From NCBI GenBank assembly GCA_900548265.1, contig URKG01000007.1, positions 30,891 through 94,890 on the forward strand: DNA of 64,000 nt, written 5' to 3'. The position numbers and the translations under genes are program-made. Origin of the DNA: an uncultured Collinsella sp. Lineage in GTDB: Bacteria > Actinomycetota > Coriobacteriia > Coriobacteriales > Coriobacteriaceae. The notes under the pieces are model-generated. The model did not search any database. It was not told where the DNA came from and worked only from the letters and a program-made list of their open reading frames with translations. How positions within the stretch are numbered: position 1 is the stretch's first letter; each line of letters starts with the position of its first letter. Below, piece by piece: positions 34,531 through 42,534 of this stretch.

Positions 34531-37332
34531 GTGGCAAACGAGTACAAGCAGACGATGAATCTGCCCAAAACCGGTTTTCCCATGCGTGCCGGTCTTTCCA
34601 AGTCCGAGCCCAAGCGACTCAAGGACTGGCAGGACAACAAGGTCTACGAGCAGGTTCTGAAGAAGAACGAGGGTCACAAGAAGTTCGTGCTGCACGACGG
34701 CCCTCCGTACGCCAACGGCCCGATCCACATCGGCCACGCCATGAACAAGATCTCCAAGGACATGATCAACCGCTACTGGATGATGCAGGGCTATGAGGTT
34801 CCCTATGTTCCCGGTTGGGACTGCCATGGCCAGCCGATCGAGCATAAGGTCGAGGAGAAGCTCGGCACCGAGAAGTTCAACCAGACCTCCACGGCTAAGA
34901 TCCGTGAGCTTTGCAATAAGTTCGCTGTCGAGAACATCGAGCTGCAGAAGGCCGGCTTCCGTCGCCTGGGCGTGCTCGGCGATTGGGACAACCCCTATCT
35001 GACGCTCTATCACCAGCATGACGCCGCCGACATCGAGGTTTTCAAGGCCATGTTCGACAAGGGCATGATCTATCGCGGTCACAAGCCCGTCCACTGGTGC
35101 AAGCACTGCCATACCGCACTTGCTGAGGCCGAGATTGAGTACTCCGACGAGACGAGCCCGTCCATCTTCGTGCGCTTTGAGATGACCTCCAAGCCCGTCG
35201 GCCTCGAGAACTTCGACGGCCCGGTTGACTTTATCATCTGGACGACCACGCCGTGGACCATCCCCTCCGACCAGGCAGTTTCTCTCAAGCCCGGTGCCGC
35301 CTACGTCGCCGTTGAGCACGACGGCCGCGCCGAGGTCATGCTCGAGGACCTGGCTCCCAAGTGCTGCGAGGAGTTTGGCTGGGAGTACACCCCGGTTGTG
35401 GTCGACGGCAAGCCCTATGTGGTTCCCGCCGAGACCTTCCATCACATTCACTATAAGCAGCCGATCTTTGACGGTGTTGAGGGCGTGGCACTGTTGGCCG
35501 ATTACGTCGGTGTCGATGACGGTACCGGTATCGTCCACAACTCGCCCGGTCACGGCGTCGACGACTACTTCGCCTGCCTCAAGGAGGGCATCACCGACAT
35601 TTGCATGCCGGTCGATGGCGACGGCAAGTTCTACACCGGCGAGGAGTTTGGCACCGGCGGCCCCTTCAGCGGCATGGATACCGACGAGGCCAACCCGCAC
35701 ATCATCGAGTTCCTGCGCGAGCGCGGCACCCTGGTCCTCGAGAAGAAGATCACGCACAGCTATCCGCACTGCTGGCGCTGCAAGCACCCGGTGCTCTTCC
35801 GTGCTACCGACCAGTGGTTTGTCTCGATGGACAAGACCGGCTTGCGCGAGCAGGCTGGCAAAGAGGTCCGCGAGAACGTTAAGTGGTATCCGGCCCACGC
35901 GGCCAACCGCATCGGCGCCATGGTCGAGCAGCGTCCCGACTGGTGCATCAGCCGTCAGCGCAACTGGGGCGTGCCTATCCCCAGCTACACTTGCGCCGAC
36001 TGCGGTGAGAAGGTCATGAACGACGCCACGCTCGACGCCGTCATCAAGCTCTTCCACGAGAAGGGCTCCGACGCCTGGTTCACCGACGCTCCCGAGAGCT
36101 ACCTGGGCGAGGCCTGCGTCTGCCCCAAGTGCGGCGGCCATCACCTCAAGGCCGATAAGGACATCCTCGACGTGTGGTGGGATTCCGGCGTCTCTTGGAA
36201 GGCCGTCTGCGAGTACCGTCCCGAGCTGGAGTATCCGGCTGATGTGTACCTCGAGGGCTCCGACCAGCACCGCGGTTGGTTCCAAAGCTCGCTGCTCACC
36301 TCGGTGGGCGCCAACGGCCACGCTCCGTACAAGGCGGTTGTCTCGCAGGGCTTCACCCTCGACGGCCAGGGCCGTAAGATGTCCAAGTCGCTCGGCAACG
36401 TCATCGACCCCAATAAGGTCTGCGACGAGATGGGCGCTGACATCATCCGTCTGTGGGTTGCATCCGTCGATACCAGCTCCGACGTGTCCATCGACCACGA
36501 GATCCTTGCTCGTACGTCCGATGCCTACCGTCGTTTCCGCAACACGCTGCGCTTCCTGCTCTCCGAGCTCGAGGGTCAGTTTGAGCCCGAGACCGACGGC
36601 GTCGCCTTTGCCGACCTGCTGCCGCTCGACAAGCTCATGGTTGCCCGCCTGACTCAGGTTCAGGCCGAGGTCGACGACGCCTACGCCAGCTACGAGTTCC
36701 CGCGCGCCTACCGTGCGCTTTATGACTTCGTGGTTACCGAGCTCTCCAACGTGTACCTCGACGCCCTGAAGGACCGTCTGTACTGCGACAAGCCCGGCTC
36801 GCTCGAGCGTCGCAGCGCCCAGACCGTGCTGGCCGAGCTCTTCTCGATGCTCATGCGCGACCTGCAGCCGATCCTGTCCTACACGGTTGACGAGGCCATG
36901 GCATATGCGCCCGCTGGCTGCGTCGATCACCAGAAGTACGCCGCGCTGCTCGATTGGTACAAGTCGCCCATCACGGTCGACGAGGCCAATGAGTTCGAGG
37001 GCGTGCTCGAGGCTTCTCTTGAGCTCCGTAGCGCCGTGACCAAGGCCCTTGAGGATGCCCGTTCTGCCGGCACCTTCACCAAGAGCCAGCAGGTTCGCGT
37101 CAAGGCGGTCGTTCCCGCCGAGATGTACGCGCTGCTGACTGGTGACAAAGCGGTCGACCTGGCCGAGTTCTACATCGTCTCCGATGTTGAGCTGACCCAG
37201 GGCGAAGAGCTTTCCGTCTGCATTGATGCTGCCGAGGGCGAGTGCTGCGACCGTTGCTGGAACTACCGCACCACCGTCGGCGAGTACAACGGCCACGCGC
37301 ATATTTGCAAGCGCTGCGCCGATGTTTTGTAG
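34531..37332 (+). CDS. ileS: Isoleucine--tRNA ligase
   Basis: Class I aminoacyl-tRNA synthetase of 933 residues. Motifs are DGPPYANGPIHIGHAMNK (HIGH), the editing-domain segment WTTTPWTIPSDQAV, WCISRQRNWGVPIP and RKMSKSLGNVID (KMSKS). The C-terminus has a zinc finger CCDRCWNYRTTVG and HICKRCADVL, so it is the bacterial form with a C-terminal zinc domain. The GTG at 34531 has AAAGGGG upstream; an in-frame GTG at 34486 lies inside the T-box terminator and is rejected. Expression is governed by the T-box just upstream. Confidence 0.97.
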   Translation: MANEYKQTMNLPKTGFPMRAGLSKSEPKRLKDWQDNKVYEQVLKKNEGHKKFVLHDGPPYANGPIHIGHAMNKISKDMINRYWMMQGYEVPYVPGWDCHGQPIEHKVEEKLGTEKFNQTSTAKIRELCNKFAVENIELQKAGFRRLGVLGDWDNPYLTLYHQHDAADIEVFKAMFDKGMIYRGHKPVHWCKHCHTALAEAEIEYSDETSPSIFVRFEMTSKPVGLENFDGPVDFIIWTTTPWTIPSDQAVSLKPGAAYVAVEHDGRAEVMLEDLAPKCCEEFGWEYTPVVVDGKPYVVPAETFHHIHYKQPIFDGVEGVALLADYVGVDDGTGIVHNSPGHGVDDYFACLKEGITDICMPVDGDGKFYTGEEFGTGGPFSGMDTDEANPHIIEFLRERGTLVLEKKITHSYPHCWRCKHPVLFRATDQWFVSMDKTGLREQAGKEVRENVKWYPAHAANRIGAMVEQRPDWCISRQRNWGVPIPSYTCADCGEKVMNDATLDAVIKLFHEKGSDAWFTDAPESYLGEACVCPKCGGHHLKADKDILDVWWDSGVSWKAVCEYRPELEYPADVYLEGSDQHRGWFQSSLLTSVGANGHAPYKAVVSQGFTLDGQGRKMSKSLGNVIDPNKVCDEMGADIIRLWVASVDTSSDVSIDHEILARTSDAYRRFRNTLRFLLSELEGQFEPETDGVAFADLLPLDKLMVARLTQVQAEVDDAYASYEFPRAYRALYDFVVTELSNVYLDALKDRLYCDKPGSLERRSAQTVLAELFSMLMRDLQPILSYTVDEAMAYAPAGCVDHQKYAALLDWYKSPITVDEANEFEGVLEASLELRSAVTKALEDARSAGTFTKSQQVRVKAVVPAEMYALLTGDKAVDLAEFYIVSDVELTQGEELSVCIDAAEGECCDRCWNYRTTVGEYNGHAHICKRCADVL

Positions 37333-37362
37333 GTTACGGCGTTCGTAGAACGCCGTAACCTA
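37330..37362. repeat. Perfect 15-bp hairpin containing the ileS stop codon
   Basis: TAGGTTACGGCGTTC and its exact complement flank a 3-base loop (GTA). The first three bases of the stem are the ileS stop codon. No T tract follows, so it may protect the mRNA 3' end or pause transcription rather than terminate it alone. Confidence 0.65.
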
Positions 37363-37368
37363 CCGACG

Positions 37369-37476
37369 CTGCAAACGCCCCTAAGCGGCAATCTGACGTT
37401 CAATCGTCGGTCGCGTACCAAAGTACGCTTCCCTCCTCTTTCACGTCACCTTGCTCGCTTAGGGACGTTTTCGCTG
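37369..37476. repeat. Composite ~105-bp imperfect inverted repeat
   Basis: The left part (37369-37404) and the complement of the right part (37438-37476) align with a few mismatches; both contain AAACG, CCCTAAGCG, GCAA and TGACGT in the same order. In the centre a perfect small hairpin GCGTAC-CAAA-GTACGC is at 37413-37428. No gene is seen in it. It resembles a degenerate repeat element. Confidence 0.6.
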
Positions 37477-37522
37477 TTGGTGACGATAACGCGGCGTTTC
37501 CATTGCTGGAGCTAGAGGCTTT

Positions 37523-37549
37523 CTTTCGACTTGCGTTTTTAGTCGAAAG
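37523..37549. repeat. Small hairpin in the ileS-lspA gap
   Basis: CTTTCGACT and AGTCGAAAG (9 bp, perfect) enclose the loop TGCGTTTTT. It immediately precedes a stronger terminator. Confidence 0.45.
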
Positions 37550-37555
37550 CTATTA

Positions 37556-37594
37556 AGCGACATTCCGTTATTCGGAATGTCGCTTTCGTTTTTA
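37556..37594 (+). terminator. Terminator upstream of lspA
   Basis: AGCGACATTCCG (37556-37567) pairs with CGGAATGTCGCT (37573-37584), 12 bp perfect, followed by TTCGTTTTT. The remaining ~110 bases to lspA show nothing definite apart from AT-rich sequence likely to hold its promoter. Confidence 0.75.
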
Positions 37595-37705
37595 GCTGGT
37601 TATTTCGCTTGCGTTGGTGGATATGTCGTGCGTTCTGCGTATGGCAATATAAGATAGTTCTTTGTATTAAACGTAATTCGATGATCTTGAGGGTAGGGGA
37701 TTGAT

Positions 37706-38305
37706 TTGGGTCGTGCTGGGGATATGACGCCGCCTTTGCGTTGGCGGTTGGGGGTTGCTGGTGGGGTAGCGCTCGTTGTGTTGCTTGTTGACCAGCTGAC
37801 CAAGCTTGCGGTTCGTGCCGTGGGCGACGCTTTGCATGTGACTGTTATCCCCGGTGTGATCGATTTTGTGTTTGTTCGCAATATCGGAGCCGCCTTTAGC
37901 ATGGGCGAGGGTCATGGCGTCGCTTTCGCTGTGTTGGCGCTTGCGGTCATTGTCGCCATTGCCGTGTACTTGCTCCGTGCATCCCAGCTCGCCCATCTTG
38001 AGGTCGTGGGCATGGCGATGGTTGCGGGCGGCGCCATTGGCAACGCAATCGACCGTCTGACTTTTGGCTTTGTGACCGATTTTATTGCCACCACCTTCAT
38101 CGACTTTCCCGTCTTTAACGTGGCCGATATCGGCATCACCGTAGGCGTCGTGCTTGCCCTCATCGGCTACATGTTCTTGAGCCCTGCGGCCCGCGAAGTC
38201 GATGCGACTGCCGAGCTCAATGCCCGTGATGAGGCACGCGCCAAGCGCAAAGCCAAGCAGCGTGGGGAGCGTGCCCGCAAGATTCGCGAAAGGAATGAGC
38301 GTTAA
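37706..38305 (+). CDS. lspA: Lipoprotein signal peptidase (signal peptidase II)
   Basis: Aspartic membrane protease removing signal peptides from lipidated prolipoproteins. Four hydrophobic segments are visible (about residues 17-34, 66-88, 95-118 and 137-158). Catalytic Asp residues lie in GNAIDRLTFGFVTDFI and FPVFNVADIGITVG, and RNIGAAFSM is the first family block. A ~40-residue very basic, Arg/Lys/Glu-rich C-terminal tail is an addition to the core. Start is TTG at 37706 with AGGGGA at 37695-37700; ATG 37724 is the alternative. Its stop overlaps the next ATG. Confidence 0.92.
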   Translation: MGRAGDMTPPLRWRLGVAGGVALVVLLVDQLTKLAVRAVGDALHVTVIPGVIDFVFVRNIGAAFSMGEGHGVAFAVLALAVIVAIAVYLLRASQLAHLEVVGMAMVAGGAIGNAIDRLTFGFVTDFIATTFIDFPVFNVADIGITVGVVLALIGYMFLSPAAREVDATAELNARDEARAKRKAKQRGERARKIRERNER

Positions 38306-39318
38306 TGGCCGACATCCATATTCTCGTTGCCGACGATTGCGCTGGTCAGCGTCTTGACGCCTATCTGGGCTCCAATGACGGCTGCCCTACGCGCTCTGCC
38401 TGCGCGCATCTGATTGAGGGCGGTGCCGTATGTGTCAATGGCGAGACCTGTCTGTCTAAAAAGTACGCCGTGAGAGCCGGCGACCGTATTTCGGTCGATT
38501 TGCCTGAGCCGCACGATCCCACCGATGTGATTCCCGAGGCCATCCCGCTCGACATTCGCTATGAGGACGACTATCTCATTGTGCTCTCCAAGCAGCGGGG
38601 CCTGGTGTGCCATCCCGCCCATGGCCACGAGAGCGGCACCCTTGCGAACGCTCTGGTCTACCACTGCGGCATCGATCATCTTGGTACTGTGCAGGGTGAG
38701 GACCGCCCCGGCATCGTGCATCGCCTGGATCGCGATACCTCGGGCCTTATGCTCGCGGCAAAAGACGACGACACCCAGCGCGCGCTTCAGAATCTCATCC
38801 GCACGCGCACGCTCGACCGTCGCTATATCACGCTCGTTCACGGTCACATCGCCATGGACGAGGGCACTATCAACACCGGTATTGCCCGTTCCACGCGCGA
38901 CCGCGTGAAGATGGCGGTTTCGGATGACCCCTTTGCCCGTCAGGCCATTACGACCTTTAAGGTCCTCGAGCGCTTTGATTCCACGCGTTTTGACGACGGC
39001 TATACGCTCGTTGAGTGCCACCTGTTTACGGGCCGCACACATCAGATTCGCGTGCATATGCGCCATATCAACCACGCCTGCGTGGGCGATCCGCTCTACG
39101 GCAAGTGCGATGCGCGTGCCGATCAGGGCCTGACCAGGCAGTTCCTGCATTCTTGGCGCGTTGCGTTCGATCATCCCGTAACGGGGAAGCGCATTGAGTG
39201 CCGTGACGAGTTGCCGTGGGATCTCGCTGCGGTTCTCGACGATCTGGCTCCGCGCTCGCTCGGTCGCACGGCCGTTGGAGATGAAATCGTTCCGCAGCTC
39301 GGTCTTCTCGAAGCCTAG
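38305..39318 (+). CDS. RluA/RluD-family pseudouridine synthase
   Basis: 337 residues with an N-terminal S4 RNA-binding region (SACAHLIEGGAVCVNGE) and a RluA-type catalytic domain: PGIVHRLDRDTSGLMLAAK contains the catalytic Asp of HRLDRDTSG, and LFTGRTHQIRVHM and VGDPLYGK are further family motifs. Proteins of this type modify 23S rRNA (RluD-like). The lspA-rluD pair is highly conserved, which supports that assignment, but the exact uridine target is inferred. Confidence 0.91.
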   Translation: MADIHILVADDCAGQRLDAYLGSNDGCPTRSACAHLIEGGAVCVNGETCLSKKYAVRAGDRISVDLPEPHDPTDVIPEAIPLDIRYEDDYLIVLSKQRGLVCHPAHGHESGTLANALVYHCGIDHLGTVQGEDRPGIVHRLDRDTSGLMLAAKDDDTQRALQNLIRTRTLDRRYITLVHGHIAMDEGTINTGIARSTRDRVKMAVSDDPFARQAITTFKVLERFDSTRFDDGYTLVECHLFTGRTHQIRVHMRHINHACVGDPLYGKCDARADQGLTRQFLHSWRVAFDHPVTGKRIECRDELPWDLAAVLDDLAPRSLGRTAVGDEIVPQLGLLEA

Positions 39319-39336
39319 CCAGTATTAGGTGGTTTC

Positions 39337-39366
39337 TTGAACTCGGTAAGCCTGCGGTAAGATATA
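39337..39366 (+). promoter_or_regulatory. Likely promoter of the membrane glycosyltransferase
   Basis: TTGAAC at 39337-39342 and an AT-rich -10 region TAAGATATA at 39358-39366. Choosing GATATA gives an 18-base spacer. The gene start is 35 bases further on. Confidence 0.5.
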
Positions 39367-39400
39367 CGATTGTTTACGTTACACGTTGCTGGGAGCCTGC

Positions 39401-40696
39401 ATGCTCGCCTTTTTACAAACCAACACACCCATCGTGATCTTCAACCAGATTGTCGTCACGCTGCTCACGGTCTGCTTTCTGTACCAGGTGGTCTTCTTTG
39501 TCATTGGCGCTCTTCGTGGCGAGGTCGCGCCTCCCAAGGCCAAAAAACTCCATCGCTATGCCTTTTTTATCGCGGCGCATAACGAGGAAGCCGTAATTGC
39601 CAATCTCGTACGCTCCATCAAGGACCAGGACTATCCGTCCGAGCTTATCGAGGTCTTTGTCGTTGCCGACGCCTGCACCGACAACACCGCTCAGCTCGCA
39701 CGCGAGGCCGGTGCCATTGTTTACGAGCGCAATGACCTGGCCCGAAAGGGCAAGAGCTGGGTCATGGACTTTGGTTTCGATCGCATTCTCAACGAGTATC
39801 CCGACACGTTTGAGGGCTACTTTATCTTCGATGCCGACAACGTTATCTCCCGCGATTACGTGTCCAAGATGAACGATGCCTTTGACCAGGGCTTCCATGT
39901 GGTCACGAGCTATCGCAATTCCAAGAACTTCGGCAGCTCGTGGATCTCGGCTGCTAATGCCACGTGGTATCTACGCGAGGCGCGCTTCCTCAACAACGCG
40001 CGCAATATCTGTAAGACGTCCTGCGCTGTTTCGGGTTCGGGTTACCTTATCTCGTCAAGCGTTATCGAGGGCATGCACGGTTGGCAGTTCCACACGCTGA
40101 CCGAGGACATTCAGTTCACTACGTTCTGCGCTATTCACGGTATTCGCATTGGCTATGCGCCGGCGGAGTTCTTTGACGAGCAACCCGTGACGTTCAAGGC
40201 ATCCTGGAAGCAGCGTATGCGCTGGACCAAGGGCTTTTACCAGGTGTTCTTTACCTACGGTAAGCATCTGGTCAAGTCGATGCTCCGCTATCATCGCTTT
40301 GCCGCCTACGACATGTTCATGACGATCGCCCCGGGTATGCTGCTATCGCTGATCTCGATGCTCGCTAATGCGACGTTCTTGATTGTGGGTGGCCTTTCGC
40401 ATGGTTTCTTGGCAACCGAAGTCGAGATGCAGGCGTGCGCCGCTTCGCTCATTATGACCTTCGCCATGATGTATCAGACGTTCTTTATCCTGGCGCTGCT
40501 CACGACTATCTTTGAGTACAAGCATATTCACTGCGCGCAAAAGTGGCGCCTGGTGACTAACCTGTTTACCTTCCCGATCTTTATGTTCAGCTATATCCCC
40601 ATCACGGTGGCCGCGCTGTTCCTGAAGGTCGACTGGGTGCCGACGCAGCACGCCGTCAACGTTACCCTTGACGAGGTCATGCAAGGCGCCAAATAA
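39401..40696 (+). CDS. Membrane-bound family 2 glycosyltransferase
   Basis: 431 residues. An N-terminal membrane helix (about 12-35) is followed by a cytosolic GT-A domain: FFIAAHNEEAVIANLVRSI, VVADACTDNTAQLA, FIFDADNVISRDYV (DxD), LTEDIQF and KQRMRWTKGF (the QxxRW motif of processive transferases). Three or four more membrane segments follow (about 300-400). The layout is that of hyaluronan/cellulose-synthase-like or N-acetylglucosaminyl polymer enzymes. The sugar and product are unknown and no other polysaccharide genes adjoin. GGGAG at 39391-39395 supports the ATG at 39401. Confidence 0.85.
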   Translation: MLAFLQTNTPIVIFNQIVVTLLTVCFLYQVVFFVIGALRGEVAPPKAKKLHRYAFFIAAHNEEAVIANLVRSIKDQDYPSELIEVFVVADACTDNTAQLAREAGAIVYERNDLARKGKSWVMDFGFDRILNEYPDTFEGYFIFDADNVISRDYVSKMNDAFDQGFHVVTSYRNSKNFGSSWISAANATWYLREARFLNNARNICKTSCAVSGSGYLISSSVIEGMHGWQFHTLTEDIQFTTFCAIHGIRIGYAPAEFFDEQPVTFKASWKQRMRWTKGFYQVFFTYGKHLVKSMLRYHRFAAYDMFMTIAPGMLLSLISMLANATFLIVGGLSHGFLATEVEMQACAASLIMTFAMMYQTFFILALLTTIFEYKHIHCAQKWRLVTNLFTFPIFMFSYIPITVAALFLKVDWVPTQHAVNVTLDEVMQGAK

Positions 40697-40704
40697 CCAC
40701 CACC

Positions 40705-40745
40705 AAAACCACCGCAAAGGGGACAGGCACCTTTGTGGTGGTTTT
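40705..40745. repeat. Intergenic hairpin repeat with GGGAC-type loop, copy B
   Basis: AAAACCACCGCAAAGG (40705-40720) pairs with 40730-40745 with one G-T wobble. The 41 bases are the reverse complement of copy A (32911-32951) apart from that position, so the loop here reads GGACAGGCA. It follows the glycosyltransferase stop by 8 bases and precedes the prepilin peptidase gene. Confidence 0.8.
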
Positions 40746-40777
40746 TGCTTTTGCGATGCAGCTCGAGGAGGAGTCCG

Positions 40778-41200
40778 ATGGCCTATATCCCGTTTTGGAT
40801 TTGCATCTTTGCCGGCGTGGCAATTGATGCCCGAGAGCGACGGTTTCCCAATGGGCTTGCCGGCGCATGTGCCGTGGCGGCGTTGGCGGGCGTTTGGCTC
40901 GACCTCGGTTTGAACACAGCGCTTGACCACGCCGGTCTTGCGGTCATCGTCTACCTTGCCCTTGTGCTCACTGAGTCGCTCTGGCGGCGCCTTCGCCACG
41001 CCCCGGGCATCGGCATGGGGGATGCCAAGGCGCTCTTCGCGCTTTGCACGCTCGACCCTATGGGTGGCATCGTGGCATTTGCCGTCGCACTCCTGGCCCT
41101 GGCCCTCTCCTGCCTCTTCACAAAATCACGCTCCCTGCCATTGCTCCCGTTTTTGGTGCCGATTTTTGCCATAATCGAGGTCGTGGGCTGCACTTTGTAA
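40778..41200 (+). CDS. Short A24-family prepilin peptidase
   Basis: 140-residue polytopic membrane protein. The two aspartate motifs of type IV prepilin or preflagellin peptidases are visible: GVAIDARERRFPN near the N-terminus and GIGMGDAKALFAL (GxGDxK) in the middle, among four or five hydrophobic segments. The N-terminal methyltransferase domain of full PilD is absent, so it resembles the short peptidase-only forms. No pilin or secretion genes are in the window. GAGGAGGAG just upstream fixes the ATG at 40778. Confidence 0.8.
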   Translation: MAYIPFWICIFAGVAIDARERRFPNGLAGACAVAALAGVWLDLGLNTALDHAGLAVIVYLALVLTESLWRRLRHAPGIGMGDAKALFALCTLDPMGGIVAFAVALLALALSCLFTKSRSLPLLPFLVPIFAIIEVVGCTL

Positions 41201-41231
41201 CCGATTGCGCATCCTTCTTAAGGAGCATGCC

Positions 41232-42479
41232 ATGGCAACTAATCAAGAAACGGCCGTCATTAAGGCGCGCATGGACCGTATTCCCTCGGCGTTGTCGCCC
41301 GAACTTGTCGAGCGCATTGCCGCCGATCGTGCTTCGGGCTATGTCAACCCGTATCGTTGCAACGACGATCAGGTCATTCGTCGTATTGATCGCGCCGCCG
41401 ACAAAGGCACGCTTATGCGTCCGGCGTTTATGCGCGATACCGAAAAGATACTTCATCTTCCGGCGTACACCCGTTATGCAGGCAAAACGCAGGTCTTTAG
41501 CTTCCGTAGCAATGACGATCTGTCACGCCGCGGTTTGCACGTGCAGCTCGTCTCCCGCATTGCGCGCGATATCGGTCGCGCCCTGGGGCTCAATTGCGAT
41601 CTGATCGAGGCGATTGGCCTGGGTCACGACTTGGGACACACGCCTTTCGGCCATGCCGGCGAGCGTTTCCTCAACGATATCTATCATGAGCGTACGGGGC
41701 GTTATTTTTTCCATAACGTGCAGTCGGTCCGCGTGCTCGACACACTGTACGGCCGCAACGTGTCGCTCCAGACGCTCGACGGCGTGCTATGCCATAACGG
41801 CGAGTACGAGCAGCGTGTGTTTGAGCTCTCGGACATGAGCTCCTTTGACCAGTTTGACCAGACGGTTGAGGATTGCATTGCCACGGGCTATAGCGCAATT
41901 GGGCATCTGCGTCCCATGACGCTCGAGGGCTGCGTCGTTCGCATCTCGGATATTCTTGCCTACGTCGGTCGTGACCGTCAGGATGCGATCGCGGCGGGCC
42001 TGCTTTCGCCCGACGTTTTTGATGATGGCCGGGGCGGTGCCTACAACAGTTGGATCCTTACGCACGCTTCCATCGATATCGTTGAGCACAGCTATGGTAA
42101 GCCGCGCATCGAGATGAGCGAGGACCTGTTTGGGGAAATCCGCCGAGCCAAGCGCGAGAACTACGAGAAGATCTATAGCAAGGGCGGTATCGAAGGCGAT
42201 TCCGAGGTGGAGCTGCGCGAGGCCTTCGAAAAGCTCTACGACCGTTGCCTGCGGGATCTAAATAGTGGTGACGAGTCCTCTTACATCTTTAAGCACCATA
42301 TTTCGCGCATTGAACAGCAACTTTCCTACTACGATCGCACCTATGCCTGGCAGGACGACAAGGATCAAGCCGTGGTGGATTATATCGCGAGCATGACGGA
42401 CGGTTATTTCTGCGAACTGACGAGCAAGCTGTTCCCGGGTCTAAAGTTTCCGCATCGTACCTATATTAACGAACGGTAG
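41232..42479 (+). CDS. dGTPase-like HD-domain triphosphohydrolase
   Basis: 415 residues. The HD motif GLGHDLGHTPFGHAGE and the upstream TRYAGKTQVFSFRSNDDLSRR (a region that in dGTPases reads RLxxKTQV) identify the deoxyguanosine-triphosphate triphosphohydrolase-like family, which hydrolyses dNTPs to deoxynucleosides and triphosphate. The remaining HD ligands are likely in LCHNGEYE and VRISDILAYVGRD. Substrate preference is not shown by sequence. The start ATG at 41232 has AAGGAG six bases upstream. Confidence 0.87.
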   Translation: MATNQETAVIKARMDRIPSALSPELVERIAADRASGYVNPYRCNDDQVIRRIDRAADKGTLMRPAFMRDTEKILHLPAYTRYAGKTQVFSFRSNDDLSRRGLHVQLVSRIARDIGRALGLNCDLIEAIGLGHDLGHTPFGHAGERFLNDIYHERTGRYFFHNVQSVRVLDTLYGRNVSLQTLDGVLCHNGEYEQRVFELSDMSSFDQFDQTVEDCIATGYSAIGHLRPMTLEGCVVRISDILAYVGRDRQDAIAAGLLSPDVFDDGRGGAYNSWILTHASIDIVEHSYGKPRIEMSEDLFGEIRRAKRENYEKIYSKGGIEGDSEVELREAFEKLYDRCLRDLNSGDESSYIFKHHISRIEQQLSYYDRTYAWQDDKDQAVVDYIASMTDGYFCELTSKLFPGLKFPHRTYINER

Positions 42480-42494
42480 TTCGTATCCTTTCGG

Positions 42495-42500
42495 TATACT
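42495..42500 (+). promoter_or_regulatory. Likely -10 element of rarA
   Basis: TATACT, matching the consensus at five of six positions, lies 35 to 40 bases before the rarA start. The -35 region is weak. Confidence 0.45.
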
Positions 42501-42534
42501 GGTTAGTTGAAAACGTTTTTGATTGATGCACGGG

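Noticed and set aside
34315..37302. A 995-codon minus-strand frame opposite ileS
   Set aside because: Codon-bias shadow of ileS; it extends into the T-box leader and shows only low-complexity residues.
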